Origin: Bacillus sp. sid0103
GTDB lineage: Bacteria; Bacillota; Bacilli; Bacillales_B; DSM-18226
DNA: 42,140 bases
Assembly (NCBI RefSeq): GCF_019219025.1
Contig: NZ_JAHUWN010000043.1
Span: forward strand, 1-42,140
Direction of reading: 5' to 3'
In this document: positions 25,695 to 33,774 of the stretch, in pieces
Position numbering within the stretch: the stretch's first letter is position 1
Layout: every line of letters begins with the position of its first letter
Made by a program: the position numbers and the translations under genes
The notes under the pieces: model-generated
The model's database searches: none
Told to the model about the DNA's origin: nothing
What the model saw: the letters and a program-made list of their open reading frames with translations, nothing else

Positions 25695-25868
25695 CGTTTT
25701 GCACTTCCCTCCTTAATAATCATACCCACTTCATTTTAACTATCTAAATGACTAAACAATATACATTACTGAGAACGACTTTTTATTCTATATTAGAACA
25801 AGGAAAACAAAAAGTCATCCCATATTTTTACTACCTCTTTTCAACATTTCCATCTTCATTAATTCTTG

Positions 25869-25958
25869 AACTTAATACCGTTATCCTGCCAGTTTATTAA
25901 ATAAAAAAGAGCTAAAATCAGCTCAGCGTTCTTTATGAAATGCGCCCGAAACAAGTAG
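25869..25958 (+). repeat. two-hairpin dispersed repeat, degenerate copy
   Basis: TTATCCTGCCAGTTTATTAA with AATAAAAAAG, the stem GAGCT-AAAATC-AGCTC, then GCGTTCTTTATGAAATGCGC and CCGAAACAAG. The small minus-strand gene ends 15 bases to the right. Confidence 0.6.
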
Positions 25959-25972
25959 TACACACTTCCATA

Positions 25973-26113
25973 CTATTTCATTTTTATAGGAGCTACCACT
26001 GCAAATAAATTTTCAGATGGATCGGTTACATTGATTTCAATCACTTTATATCCGGTTCCTCCGTTGTTATACTCGTTTTTAGTTGTAGTTATTTTTAAAT
26101 GATGGTTGTTCAT
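25973..26113 (-). CDS. small hypothetical protein, 46 aa
   Basis: A 46-residue soluble protein, MNNHHLKITTTKNEYNNGGT then GYKVIEINVTDPSENLFAVV, with alternating beta-strand pattern. The open frame extends to 26194, but ATG 26113 behind GGAAGGA is the credible start. I do not recognise it. Its stop lies 15 bases from a repeat copy, like other small accessory genes in this window. Confidence 0.55.
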   Translation of the reverse strand: MNNHHLKITTTKNEYNNGGTGYKVIEINVTDPSENLFAVVAPIKMK

Positions 26114-26221
26114 GGTGATTTCTTCCTTCCAATAAAATTTCTCACAGAAGTTACTATATGTTGAATGGGAGGAAATGTGCATTATTTTTAACAAGAATTA
26201 AAATATTCTTGACTGAATATA

Positions 26222-26274
26222 AAAAAGCACTTACCTTGGTGTGATTCTCTCACTCTCCTTGGCAAGTGCATTTA
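26222..26274 (-). terminator. terminator of the que operon
   Basis: GCACTTACC and GGCAAGTGC pair across a 28-base loop that can form a small inner stem, with a T run on the minus strand. It sits directly after the last gene of the queuosine operon. Confidence 0.65.
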
Positions 26275-26276
26275 TA

Positions 26277-26816
26277 TTAATTAGATACCGTATTCTGATT
26301 GGATGATTTATATACAAGGCTTAATAGTCCTGCTGCAATCGCCTGAATGATCGTTTTCACGATGACTTGCCCGAGGATGGCTGCTGGAACGGCTTCCCAT
26401 GGTAAGAAGTTTGCCCCCATCGGGCTTAGGCCGATAATGACGAAAATGACGGAATCCAATAGGCCGCCAACGATTCCGCTATAAAACACTCTCCAGCTCA
26501 TTGGTAGATTTAATCTTGAATAAATTTCTGTATCGGTTGTTTCTGCTACTGCAAATGATAGAGCAGAAGCTAACACGATGATCAGTGTATCACCTAGTAT
26601 GAATGACACAAGTCCAGACAATAATAAGGCCGTTCCTATGAAAATATAAGTCTTTTTTCTTCCATATTTGTTTTGAACCAAGTCACGAAAAATAAACGTG
26701 GCTCCAATAAACAATGTTCCCATTGGAACAATAAATACGCCCAGTTGCAATGGTGCGAAAGCTGCAGTAACAACATTCGCGGTTACAATTGATATTAAAT
26801 ATAATAGGATTCTCAT
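26277..26816 (-). CDS. queuosine precursor transporter (VUT family)
   Basis: A 179-residue integral membrane protein of the VUT/YhhQ (DUF165) family, with about six helices. The family signature FIFRDLVQNKYGRKKTYIFI is present, followed by AVAETTDTEIYSRL and the late SPMGANFLPWEAVPAAILGQ segment. YhhQ-type proteins import preQ0/preQ1-type deazaguanines. Its place 34 bases after queE, under the same preQ1 riboswitch, supports a queuosine-precursor role. Weak start context (ATG after AAAGAATGAG), so the start is moderately certain. Confidence 0.88.
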   Translation of the reverse strand: MRILLYLISIVTANVVTAAFAPLQLGVFIVPMGTLFIGATFIFRDLVQNKYGRKKTYIFIGTALLLSGLVSFILGDTLIIVLASALSFAVAETTDTEIYSRLNLPMSWRVFYSGIVGGLLDSVIFVIIGLSPMGANFLPWEAVPAAILGQVIVKTIIQAIAAGLLSLVYKSSNQNTVSN

Positions 26817-26850
26817 TCTTTCCTTACTCTCTTTCTAACCTCTATTCGCC

Positions 26851-27579
26851 TTACACACCTCGCTTATTCCCCCAAAGAAGTGCATGTAATTGCGGTAACA
26901 CCTTTACATCATTCAATTCATGATCCGAAACTACACAATTGACTAACCACTCATATTTCATCAATAGTTTTTGAATCAATTCGTTATTATTGCCATTCGT
27001 GATATCATCGTTTCCGACCTGAAGATAAAAAGGGATATCCGCGTAGCGGTTATGGACCGTTTTCGCATATTCTAGATCCGCTTCATCAAAGATGACGACT
27101 TTTAGGCTCACTTGGTGTTTAAAATCATGGTCGTTTAAATTTTGAAAAATAGCATCTAAGATTTCAAAATTAGTTACCATCTTAGAACTTGGCGGTTTGG
27201 GTGAGATCGTTAGTTCATCGATATTGACGAACCAGTCCTGCCATCGGCTGCCTTGCGTTTCGATGCCAATTTTTATATCATTTTCTTTTAATAAATCGAT
27301 AAAAACATCTAAATTTTTCAGCAGAGCGGGATTTCCGCCTGAGATCGTTACAAACGAGAAATTATCGCCGCCGACTCTTTTTAATTCAGCCCAAATTTCT
27401 TCAGCTGTCATTTGCTGAATATCCTCTTTGGCACTGCCATCCCATGTAAAGGCTGAATCACACCAACTGCAGGAATAATCACAGCCAGCGGTCCGAACGA
27501 ACATCGTCTTTTGACCAATGACCATGCCTTCTCCTTGAATGGTTGGACCAAATATTTCTAAAACAGGAATCTTACTCAT
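26851..27579 (-). CDS. queE: 7-carboxy-7-deazaguanine synthase QueE
   Basis: A 242-residue radical SAM enzyme that converts 6-carboxytetrahydropterin to 7-carboxy-7-deazaguanine in queuosine synthesis. It has IFGPTIQGEG at the N-terminus, the cluster-binding CDYSCSWC (CxxxCxxC), FVTISGGNPAL (the GGE-like SAM site) and ISPKPPSS. The ATG at 27579 overlaps the queD stop codon by four bases (ATGA), implying translational coupling. An in-frame GTG four codons earlier lies inside queD. Confidence 0.93.
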   Translation of the reverse strand: MSKIPVLEIFGPTIQGEGMVIGQKTMFVRTAGCDYSCSWCDSAFTWDGSAKEDIQQMTAEEIWAELKRVGGDNFSFVTISGGNPALLKNLDVFIDLLKENDIKIGIETQGSRWQDWFVNIDELTISPKPPSSKMVTNFEILDAIFQNLNDHDFKHQVSLKVVIFDEADLEYAKTVHNRYADIPFYLQVGNDDITNGNNNELIQKLLMKYEWLVNCVVSDHELNDVKVLPQLHALLWGNKRGV

Positions 27580-28052
27580 TCCTCCATCCACTCCCTTCTC
27601 GCTTCTGCATAGCTGGTCGGAGTTTCAAACAGACGAACAAATTCGACTCTTGCTCCATGATATTGATTCTTACGCTCTTCTGTAGCTAATGCTTCCTTCA
27701 TTTTTTCGTAAATCCACACAACCATGTTTTCCGCTGTTGTATTCATCGAAGGAAGGGTTTCATTCAAGTATTGATGATCAAGGAATATTTCGATTTCATT
27801 TTTCCAAATCTCTTTAATATCACCAAAGTCGATCATTAAGCCGCGTTCATCGACAAAACCGCTGATTCCGAAAATAACGTGGTACGTGTGACCGTGCAAG
27901 TTCTTGCATTTCCCTTCATAGCAATGCAAGTGATGTGAAGCATCGAAAGTAAATTCTTTGCTCACTAGTACACGTTTTGCGTGATATTTTAATTGATGAG
28001 GATGAATATCCTCATTTATTTTTTGAAGTTTATCGACGATTCTAAAACCCAT
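27576..28052 (-). CDS. queD: 6-carboxytetrahydropterin synthase QueD
   Basis: A 158-residue member of the PTPS family, converting dihydroneopterin triphosphate to 6-carboxytetrahydropterin. Zinc-binding His residues appear in FDASHHL and LHGHTYHV, and the catalytic Cys in EGKCKNLHGH. Asp and His of the catalytic relay are in MIDFGDIK and LDHQYLN. A roughly 30-residue N-terminal extension precedes the conserved VSKEFTFDASH. It lies 3 bases after queC and overlaps queE by 4 bases. Confidence 0.93.
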   Translation of the reverse strand: MGFRIVDKLQKINEDIHPHQLKYHAKRVLVSKEFTFDASHHLHCYEGKCKNLHGHTYHVIFGISGFVDERGLMIDFGDIKEIWKNEIEIFLDHQYLNETLPSMNTTAENMVVWIYEKMKEALATEERKNQYHGARVEFVRLFETPTSYAEARREWMEE

Positions 28053-28055
28053 CGT

Positions 28056-28712
28056 TTAAAACCTCCCATTTAAAAAGTCATCGAGCCCTCTTTTTCGTAA
28101 TACGCAGGCTGGGCATTCGCCGCATCCATCGGCAATCACACCGTTGTAGCAGGTTAATGTTTTTTCACGTACAAATTCTAATGCGCCTAATTCATCCGCT
28201 AGAGCCCATGTTTCTGCTTTGTTGATCCACATTAATGGGGTATGAATGACAAAATTATCGTCCATGGATAGATTCAAGGTCACATTCAGTGATTTGATGA
28301 AAATATCACGGCAATCCGGGTAGCCGCTGAAATCTGTTTCACACACACCAGTTACCAAATGCTTGGCACCAATTTGACGTGCTAATACACCTGCGAACGT
28401 CAGGAATAACAAGTTACGGCCAGGCACAAATGTCGACGGTAGTTCACCCTCGCCGCCATCAGTAACTTCAATATCTGAACGTGTTAACGCATTAGGAGCT
28501 AGTTGATTCAGTAATGACATATCTAAAATATGGTGCTTCACACCAAGTTCATTCGCTATATTTTTCGCACATTCAATTTCTAAACTATGCCGTTGATTGT
28601 AATCAAATGTCACGACTTCTACTTCTTTAAATTGTTTTAATGCCCAAAATAAACAAGTGGTGCTGTCTTGTCCACCACTAAATACAACAATGGCCTTCTC
28701 ATTTTTTAACAT
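28056..28712 (-). CDS. queC: 7-cyano-7-deazaguanine synthase QueC
   Basis: A 218-residue ATP-dependent enzyme making preQ0 from carboxydeazaguanine and ammonia. It has the PP-loop [11 protein letters not shown], then [27 protein letters not shown], and the C-terminal zinc cluster [16 protein letters not shown]. The frame extends to 28757, but ATG 28712 gives the family-typical length. It is the first gene of queC-queD-queE-transporter. queF, often the fourth gene, is not in this window. Confidence 0.94.
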   Translation of the reverse strand: MLKNEKAIVVFSGGQDSTTCLFWALKQFKEVEVVTFDYNQRHSLEIECAKNIANELGVKHHILDMSLLNQLAPNALTRSDIEVTDGGEGELPSTFVPGRNLLFLTFAGVLARQIGAKHLVTGVCETDFSGYPDCRDIFIKSLNVTLNLSMDDNFVIHTPLMWINKAETWALADELGALEFVREKTLTCYNGVIADGCGECPACVLRKRGLDDFLNGRF

Positions 28713-28740
28713 TTCTTTCCGATACTTCCTTTCAAAATAG

Positions 28741-28772
28741 AAAAAACAGCACTCCAAGATAGAAGTACTGCT
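28741..28772 (-). terminator. preQ1-controlled terminator
   Basis: On the minus strand CAGTACT and AGTGCTG pair (one G-T) around a nine-base loop, followed by TTTTTT, immediately after the preQ1 aptamer. Ligand binding would favour termination before queC. Confidence 0.8.
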
Positions 28773-28776
28773 TCAT

Positions 28777-28812
28777 CTTAGTTTTTTTAATGAGGGGGGC
28801 TAGAACCTCTTA
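28777..28812 (-). ncRNA. preQ1-I riboswitch
   Basis: On the minus strand AAGAGGTTCTAGC, a C-rich loop CCCCC, then TCATTAAAAAAACTAAG. This matches the preQ1-I consensus AGAGGTTCTAGC...CCTCT..AAAAAACTAA. It lies ahead of a terminator and queC, the usual arrangement for feedback control by preQ1. Confidence 0.92.
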
Positions 28813-28863
28813 TCGCTAATGCGATTATTTATTCAATTCAAAAATATACACAATAATAAACCC

Positions 28864-28892
28864 ATTTTACTATCTTTCCACCTATTTGTCGA
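28864..28892 (-). promoter_or_regulatory. que operon promoter
   Basis: Minus strand: -35 TCGACA (28887-28892), 17-base spacer, -10 TAAAAT (28864-28869), about 50 bases ahead of the riboswitch. Confidence 0.5.
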
Positions 28893-29043
28893 CATTTTTC
28901 GAGTTTCTTTGTTTTCAGATCATTAAAGCTTGGTTGTTTAATAAGCAATGTACAAGCCATTCTTCAAATTTATTGCCATAGATCATGATAAAAAACTACG
29001 ATAAACACATCCTATACTTATCGAGAGTCAAGAGAGGGCGCTT

Positions 29044-29505
29044 ATGTGGTATCTTTATTTTTCTGTATTGACCTTTAATACAGTAGCCTTAATCACCAAA
29101 AAGAAATTACAACCTATTGTTTATTACGCTTCGGTCTTCTGGGGGCTATTTTTCGCAGAATTTACGGACAGATGGACTGATAAATGGGACTGGTATGGAT
29201 TCTTTGAACCAGGGGTTATTGATTGGGAAAGTACCCTTATTATCCTGGGTATTTATCCAGCAGCTACCATTCTTTTGATTAATGGGTATCCTTATGAACG
29301 AACCAGGAAAGCCAAAGTTGCTTATGTCCTTGCCTGGTCTATATTCTCAACGGCATTTGAGTATTCCTTTTATCTTGCAGGCTATGAACACTTTAACAAT
29401 GGATGGAAATGGTGGCATTCAGCTATATCCTATCCCTTCTTATACGAATTACTATTTTTACAAGTATGGTTTGTAAAACGACTACTAAAAAAAGGGAACC
29501 GCTGA
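29044..29505 (+). CDS. CBO0543-like membrane protein
   Basis: A 153-residue membrane protein with about four helices. The WGLFFAEFTDRWTDKWDWYG region and FEYSFYLAGYEHFNNGWKWW are rich in aromatic residues between helices, resembling the CBO0543 family of uncharacterised Firmicute membrane proteins. GAGAGGG precedes the ATG. It ends before repeat copy 29574-29688. Function unknown. Confidence 0.65.
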   Translation: MWYLYFSVLTFNTVALITKKKLQPIVYYASVFWGLFFAEFTDRWTDKWDWYGFFEPGVIDWESTLIILGIYPAATILLINGYPYERTRKAKVAYVLAWSIFSTAFEYSFYLAGYEHFNNGWKWWHSAISYPFLYELLFLQVWFVKRLLKKGNR

Positions 29506-29573
29506 CAAACGGGTTCGGTTTTGAAGTACAAAATTCGAATTAGCGGCTAAAATCACAGCAAGGGGCTTTTTTA

Positions 29574-29688
29574 TGTTCAAACCTCATATTTCTTCATTAC
29601 AGGAATGCTGCTCCTTTACTTGAATAAGAAAAAAAGCCGCCGAAGCAGCTGGATTTTTAAGTCTTGCACCCGTTAGTTGAAAAAGTTC
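29574..29688 (+). repeat. two-hairpin dispersed repeat, extended copy
   Basis: GTTCAAACCTCATATTTC and ATTACAGGAATGCTGC extend the left end (shared with 4666-4735). Then TTTACTTGAATAAG, the hairpin AGCCGC-CGAA-GCAGCT, and the right end GTCTTGCACCCGTTAGTTG. A minus-strand gene ends 45 bases to the right. Confidence 0.9.
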
Positions 29689-29732
29689 GATTCAAATAAG
29701 GTGCTACCAATTAAAGGCAACACCTTTTCCCA

Positions 29733-30152
29733 TTACTTATGTTCGTAATCTAATACTTCTACCATAAAGCCATGACTACATCCAATTTTAGGACTATCAC
29801 AAGATGGAGATACTCTTACTTTAACCAAGTCTTCTCCATATTCAAATGGATTATTGTTACTGTCAGGAACTTGAATTCTTAAGGAAATATCATAAGAATG
29901 ATTGTTGTTATAAAGAATATTAACAATCCTCCGTTGCTGCCAGCCAAAACCAGAAGCTTCTTTTCCTCCATACTCTTTTATTACCCTTTTATCAACAGCT
30001 GGAAATATAATATCTCGAATAATATCTTCTGGTGTAACATACCAGTCTTCTGCATACGGTTTAATTTCCTTTGGCTCTGGAGGTTTCGCATTAACCAAGT
30101 TATCTGTGGCAATCATTAATAAAATTGTAAAGAGGACAATCGTTTTCTTCAC
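29733..30152 (-). CDS. DUF3888 family secreted protein
   Basis: A 139-residue protein with an N-terminal signal peptide (KKTIVLFTILLMIATDNLVNA, cut before KPPEP) and a DUF3888-like domain. The domain has DWYVTPEDIIRDIIFPAVDK, GKEASGFGWQQRRIVNILYN and a PSCDSPKIGCSHGF pair of cysteines. GTG 30152 with GGGAG upstream fits the signal peptide better than the longer frame to 30215. It lies alone between two repeat copies (29574-29688 and 30289-30373). Function unknown. Confidence 0.78.
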   Translation of the reverse strand: MKKTIVLFTILLMIATDNLVNAKPPEPKEIKPYAEDWYVTPEDIIRDIIFPAVDKRVIKEYGGKEASGFGWQQRRIVNILYNNNHSYDISLRIQVPDSNNNPFEYGEDLVKVRVSPSCDSPKIGCSHGFMVEVLDYEHK

Positions 30153-30288
30153 GATGCTTACTCCCAAAAATTTTTTACAGTTAGATTTCGCATCTTCAAT
30201 TAATATTATCCACAACAGCCACTAACCCTTATCTCCAAACCAAGTTGTTTCGTAATTTGTTTCAATAGGACATCAACGAACCATTTTG

Positions 30289-30373
30289 ATGTTCAACTAG
30301 CCTGCCACGTTAGTGAAACAAGAAAAGCCGCTAATGGCAGCTGGATCTTGATCTCTTGCAATCGTTAGAAGAG
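30289..30373 (+). repeat. two-hairpin dispersed repeat
   Basis: ATGTTCAACTAGCCTGCCAC, GTTAGTGAAACAAG, the stem AGCCGC-TAATG-GCAGCT, then CTCTTGCAATCGTTAGAAGAG. The acetyltransferase to the right ends four bases away. Confidence 0.88.
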
Positions 30374-30376
30374 TTT

Positions 30377-30838
30377 TTATTGTTGATATGGATTTTTAAG
30401 TACCTTTTGCATAAATAGTTCTGGATTAACAATTTGTTCAAAACCGTATTGGTTATATAATGAATGTGCATCATTAGTAGCTAACATAAATCTACGAACT
30501 CCCTGTAATTCGGAATGGTTTGTGATAATACCCATTAACCATTTTGATAACCCTAATTTCCGATAATCTGGCAATATAAACACATCACATAGATAGGCAT
30601 AAGTTGCTAAATCAGAAATTACCCTTGCAAAACCAACTTGTTCAATAACGTCTTTACCTACTTCACCTTTATAAACTCCAAAACATAACGGAGAATTTTC
30701 CATTGCCTTTTTTACTATTTGCTTGGGTATCCCCTTTGACCAGTAGGCTTCTTGACTCAAGAAGGTATGTATTAATGTTAAATCTAAATACTCTTTATTT
30801 GTAGAAATTGAAAACCCTTTATTAATCCACATTTCCAA
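30377..30838 (-). CDS. GNAT family N-acetyltransferase
   Basis: A 153-residue GNAT acetyltransferase. Motif A is VFILPDYRKLGLSKWLMGII with the acetyl-CoA loop (R-K-L-G-L-S). Motif B follows as FMLATNDAHSLYNQYGF, the classic LxT.DA..LY...GF ending. TTG 30838 follows GGGGGG; an ATG two codons later is also possible. The substrate is unknown. It is a single-gene unit bounded by repeat copies, its stop four bases from one of them. Confidence 0.88.
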   Translation of the reverse strand: MEMWINKGFSISTNKEYLDLTLIHTFLSQEAYWSKGIPKQIVKKAMENSPLCFGVYKGEVGKDVIEQVGFARVISDLATYAYLCDVFILPDYRKLGLSKWLMGIITNHSELQGVRRFMLATNDAHSLYNQYGFEQIVNPELFMQKVLKNPYQQ

Positions 30839-30895
30839 ATTAAGCCCCCCTATTTTTTTGAATGTTCTGCAATAAATTAAACTACAGATTTAAAT

Positions 30896-31010
30896 TTTGT
30901 TCAACTAAACTGCCACGTAAGTGCAATAAGAAAAAGGGATCGCCGCAGCCATCCCGATCCTTATCTCTTGCACCCTATAGTTTAAGTAGAAACTTCACAA
31001 TCTCTTTTAT
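30896..31010 (+). repeat. two-hairpin dispersed repeat with tail
   Basis: TTTTGTTCAACTAAACTGCC, then GTAAGTGCAATAAG, the GGGATCGC-CGCAGCC-ATCCC stem, CTCTTGCACCCTATAGTTTA, and the TTCACAATC tail. Confidence 0.88.
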
Positions 31011-31039
31011 ACTTAAACATAATCTCATTACAAAAAGAC

Positions 31040-31080
31040 GCCTTCTTATTAAAGAAAAGCGCCCGTTTGTGGAACAAACA
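31040..31080 (+). repeat. dispersed repeat, short right-end fragment
   Basis: GACGCCTTCTTATTAAAGAA and AAGCGCCCGTTTGTGGAAC match a hairpin plus right end of the family. Confidence 0.4.
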
Positions 31081-31135
31081 TATTTCTTTTCTGCCTATAT
31101 AACATAAGTGAGATTATAGGAAGTTAATCAAAATA

Positions 31136-31163
31136 TAAAGCTGACTTTAAAAGCCAGCTTTAT
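31136..31163 (-). terminator. rho-independent terminator
   Basis: AAAGCTGACTT and AAGCCAGCTTT pair with one mismatch, about 25 bases beyond the oxidoreductase stop. Confidence 0.65.
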
Positions 31164-31186
31164 ACACCATTTACTTATGAATTTAA

Positions 31187-32101
31187 TTATTTTTGCTTTA
31201 GTAATTGATCAACAAGTAGTTGAGACTTTAACCCTTCTAATCCATCAACAAGGGGTTGCTCATCATTTTGAATACAATAAATGAAATGCTGTACAGCATC
31301 TTCAAAGCCTCGTTGTTTTAAAGTTGTTTCCCATGAAGAAGAAACTGTTGTAGATATTGCATTTTCTTCTTCGATTTCTGTTGTATTCATGTTTTTTACA
31401 CGGATAATTGCTCCGTCTGTTATCAATTCTATTTGTTCTAAATTCGTTCCTGCTTTTCTATGCATAGCTGTGGTGAAAGATATATTTTGAGAGGATTCAT
31501 ACGTATGCTGCGCATATAAAAGTTGATTTTCATCGTTCGTATGAACAGTTCCATACAGCACACTAAGATCTCCATCACCCAACCAACGTACTGTATCGAC
31601 TAAGTGAAGATAATCATCTAACATTGTGAACTCATAAGAATAAGGACCCACACTGTCCGTTCTGTGCTTTTCAACACGTACCCAAGCTATATTATTCGCT
31701 TTTTCCTTTGCTTTCACATACATTGGAGCAAAACGACGATTAAATCCAACCATAAGCTTTCTTCCCAATTTTTCACTTAATTCGACTAATTTTTCTGCTT
31801 CTGAAATAGATGCTGCCAATGGTTTATCGACATATACATCTATCCCTTTGCTAAGCAGTTCCGAAACCACTTCATAATGTGATTCAGTAGAGCTGTGTAC
31901 AAACACGGCATCACACTCTTGAGCCAATGCTAGTAAGCTATCAAAATCTTGTATACGATACTGATTGCAGATTGCCTTTCTCTTCTCTCTACTGGGTGAA
32001 AATGCACCCGCAAATGTCCAATCTGTTTCTTTTGAAAGAATAGGCAAATATGCTTTCTGAGCGATACCACCCAGTCCTACCATACCGATTCTAGGTTTCA
32101 T
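31187..32101 (-). CDS. Gfo/Idh/MocA family oxidoreductase
   Basis: A 304-residue NAD(P)-dependent oxidoreductase. The Rossmann motif is RIGMVGLGGIAQKAYLP at the N-terminus. The family hallmark DVYVDKPLAASISEAEKL (the EKP-type motif, here DKP) comes around residue 90-107. GFNRRFAPMY follows, and then the C-terminal substrate domain. ATG 32101 behind AAAAGGATG gives the canonical start; the frame continues upstream only because it runs into the relic of an MFS gene. The substrate, probably a sugar or cyclitol, is unknown. Confidence 0.88.
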   Translation of the reverse strand: MKPRIGMVGLGGIAQKAYLPILSKETDWTFAGAFSPSREKRKAICNQYRIQDFDSLLALAQECDAVFVHSSTESHYEVVSELLSKGIDVYVDKPLAASISEAEKLVELSEKLGRKLMVGFNRRFAPMYVKAKEKANNIAWVRVEKHRTDSVGPYSYEFTMLDDYLHLVDTVRWLGDGDLSVLYGTVHTNDENQLLYAQHTYESSQNISFTTAMHRKAGTNLEQIELITDGAIIRVKNMNTTEIEEENAISTTVSSSWETTLKQRGFEDAVQHFIYCIQNDEQPLVDGLEGLKSQLLVDQLLKQK

Positions 32102-32109
32102 CAAATTAA

Positions 32110-32440
32110 TCATCCTTTTCATATATAGATTTGGTAAAGCATTAATGAAGAACAATTGATTTGTTCCTCCGTGATGCATAATAGTTAACCCTAAAAAAGG
32201 TCCAACTACCATACCAAGATCCATAATAGCCCATCCCTTCCCCTTTTCGTGATTCAGGGATGAGATCTGCTACGATGGCTCCGGTAGCTGTAGTTGCCAT
32301 TCCAAATCCAATTCCATGGAAAAAGCGAACAATAAGTAGTGATGTGATCGATTGCATTATAGATACCTGTTACTTTATTTGGATGCCTTTTGTTTACAAA
32401 CTGTGCCGAACACCCATAAGATGTTTGTTGAGAATAATTA
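32110..32440 (-). pseudogene. MFS transporter remnant
   Basis: Pieces of a major facilitator remain in two frames. [20 protein letters not shown] with [21 protein letters not shown] is the classic helix 4-5 loop motif. [16 protein letters not shown] plus LFFINALP is the next helix. They are separated by a frameshift near 32215-32225. The 5' and 3' parts of the gene are missing. The piece lies between the oxidoreductase and the carboxymuconolactone decarboxylase gene and runs into the latter's C-terminus. Confidence 0.8.
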
Positions 32441-32881
32441 TTTTTCAGTTGCTGTATTCCCCATTGCAATAGATATTCTATTCCAACTATTGATTTGATT
32501 AATTATTAGTACAAGGTCAACATATTGTCGCTCGTCATAATGTTCACGTACTCGTTGATAAAGCTCATCTGGCACACGTTTTGTCGGGATTAAAGTTACG
32601 TATTCTGTCAACTCAAGAGCCACTTTTTCAGGATCTGTGTAAAATGTGCACTCTCTCCAAGCACTAATACAATATAAACGTTGTTCCGTTTCTCCCATTT
32701 TTCTAGCATCAGCTGTATGCATGTTAAGACAATATGCACAACCATTTATTTGAGAAGCCCGAATTTTTATAAGTTCACGAAGTTTACGGTCTATACCTGT
32801 TGTTTTCGTATACTTCTCCATTTCCATCATTATTTTAAGTGCTTCAGATGCTACATTGTAATAATCAACTCGTTGTTCCAA
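32438..32881 (-). CDS. carboxymuconolactone decarboxylase family protein
   Basis: A 147-residue AhpD-like/carboxymuconolactone decarboxylase family protein. The thiol motif is GCAYCLNMHTADARKMG (CxxC-x3-H), followed by the LIPTKRVPDE...YVDLVLIINQINSWNRISIA core. Such proteins act as peroxidase partners or thiol-dependent reductases. The usual end after NQINxWNR is short, and the last residues (GNTATEK) run into the neighbouring MFS relic, so the C-terminus may be altered. It is 34 bases after the azoreductase and probably shares its Rrf2-controlled promoter. Confidence 0.83.
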   Translation of the reverse strand: MEQRVDYYNVASEALKIMMEMEKYTKTTGIDRKLRELIKIRASQINGCAYCLNMHTADARKMGETEQRLYCISAWRECTFYTDPEKVALELTEYVTLIPTKRVPDELYQRVREHYDERQYVDLVLIINQINSWNRISIAMGNTATEK

Positions 32882-32915
32882 TTTAATTTCCTCCTTATAT
32901 TTCTTTTCTTTGCCT

Positions 32916-33569
32916 TTAAGTCAGTATTAATTTAGGTGCTAATCTAGAAGCAGCTTCTTCAGCTTCTTTATATGCTTTTTGTAATACTTCATTTGATTCT
33001 AGTAAAGCAGTTCCTTGCGCCCGAATGATTTGATAATCTTCAATACCAAGGAAATTGAACATTGACTTCAGGTATTTTTGGGAGTAATCAACTTCTGTAT
33101 ACCAATCATTATTGGTATAGATTGATCCACTTGCTTGTATAATAAGCATTCTTCGTCCGTCATTAAGTAGACCCACTGACCCATTTTCAGTATATTTAAA
33201 AGTTTCACGTGCAATCAGGATATTGTCCATATAATCTTTTAACTTTGATGGAATATTAAAATTATGCAAAGGTAAAACAATGATATACGTATTTGCACTT
33301 ATAAATTGATTTAAGATCTCGGACATACGCTCCGTTACTTTTTGTTCTTGACTAGTTAGCTCTTGTTCTTTTCGTTGTTTTTCCCATGCACTTAAAACCG
33401 TTTTATCTATCATAGGCACTTCATCACTATACAAATTAATCTGTTCAATTGCTTCGCTGTCAGGAATTAATTCTTTATATGCTTTCAAAAAGTGGTTAAA
33501 AACCTGCAAGCTTACTGAAGAAGTATCATCTACTTTTGGATGTGCGTTAATGATAAGTGTTTTATTCAT
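32916..33569 (-). CDS. NAD(P)H-dependent FMN oxidoreductase, AzoR-like
   Basis: A 217-residue flavodoxin-fold reductase of the FMN-dependent NADH-azoreductase/quinone reductase type. The phosphate loop is INAHPKVDDTSSVS, and ITVLPLHNFN-type IIVLPLHNFNIPSKLKDYMD is the FMN-binding region. RMLIIQASGSIYTNNDW is the third FMN contact. A role in quinone or azo compound detoxification is likely. AAAGGGG precedes the ATG. The promoter and a long palindrome upstream, and the divergent Rrf2-type gene, indicate inducible control. Confidence 0.87.
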   Translation of the reverse strand: MNKTLIINAHPKVDDTSSVSLQVFNHFLKAYKELIPDSEAIEQINLYSDEVPMIDKTVLSAWEKQRKEQELTSQEQKVTERMSEILNQFISANTYIIVLPLHNFNIPSKLKDYMDNILIARETFKYTENGSVGLLNDGRRMLIIQASGSIYTNNDWYTEVDYSQKYLKSMFNFLGIEDYQIIRAQGTALLESNEVLQKAYKEAEEAASRLAPKLILT

Positions 33570-33609
33570 TTTTATTTCCCCTTTAAAATGAATTTTAAGT
33601 CCAAATTGG

Positions 33610-33640
33610 AGACTAAGTTAATCGCCGATTAACATAGTCT
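33610..33640. promoter_or_regulatory. palindromic operator, probable Rrf2-family site
   Basis: AGACTAAGTTAATC and GATTAACATAGTCT form 14-base arms with one mismatched pair around GCC. It begins directly downstream of the azoreductase -10 element, so a bound regulator would block initiation. Confidence 0.7.
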
Positions 33641-33669
33641 ATAATATATACTATAATTATTTTTGTCAA
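33641..33669 (-). promoter_or_regulatory. azoreductase promoter
   Basis: Minus strand: -35 TTGACA (33664-33669), 17-base spacer, -10 TATTAT (33641-33646). A near-consensus sigma-A promoter abutting the operator. Confidence 0.8.
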
Positions 33670-33774
33670 ATGAATATGATTTACCCAAAAGAGATTTCTT
33701 TTATTTGACTAAAACTCTAAATACTCCTAAGATACAATTTGATAACCCTTAAAATCAAAAGCAGGTGAGTTTAT

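Noticed and set aside
29574..31080. Possible CRISPR array from the spaced repeats
   Set aside because: The units are about 90 bp, hairpin-rich, diverged and spaced by whole genes, not by short uniform spacers; no cas gene seen.
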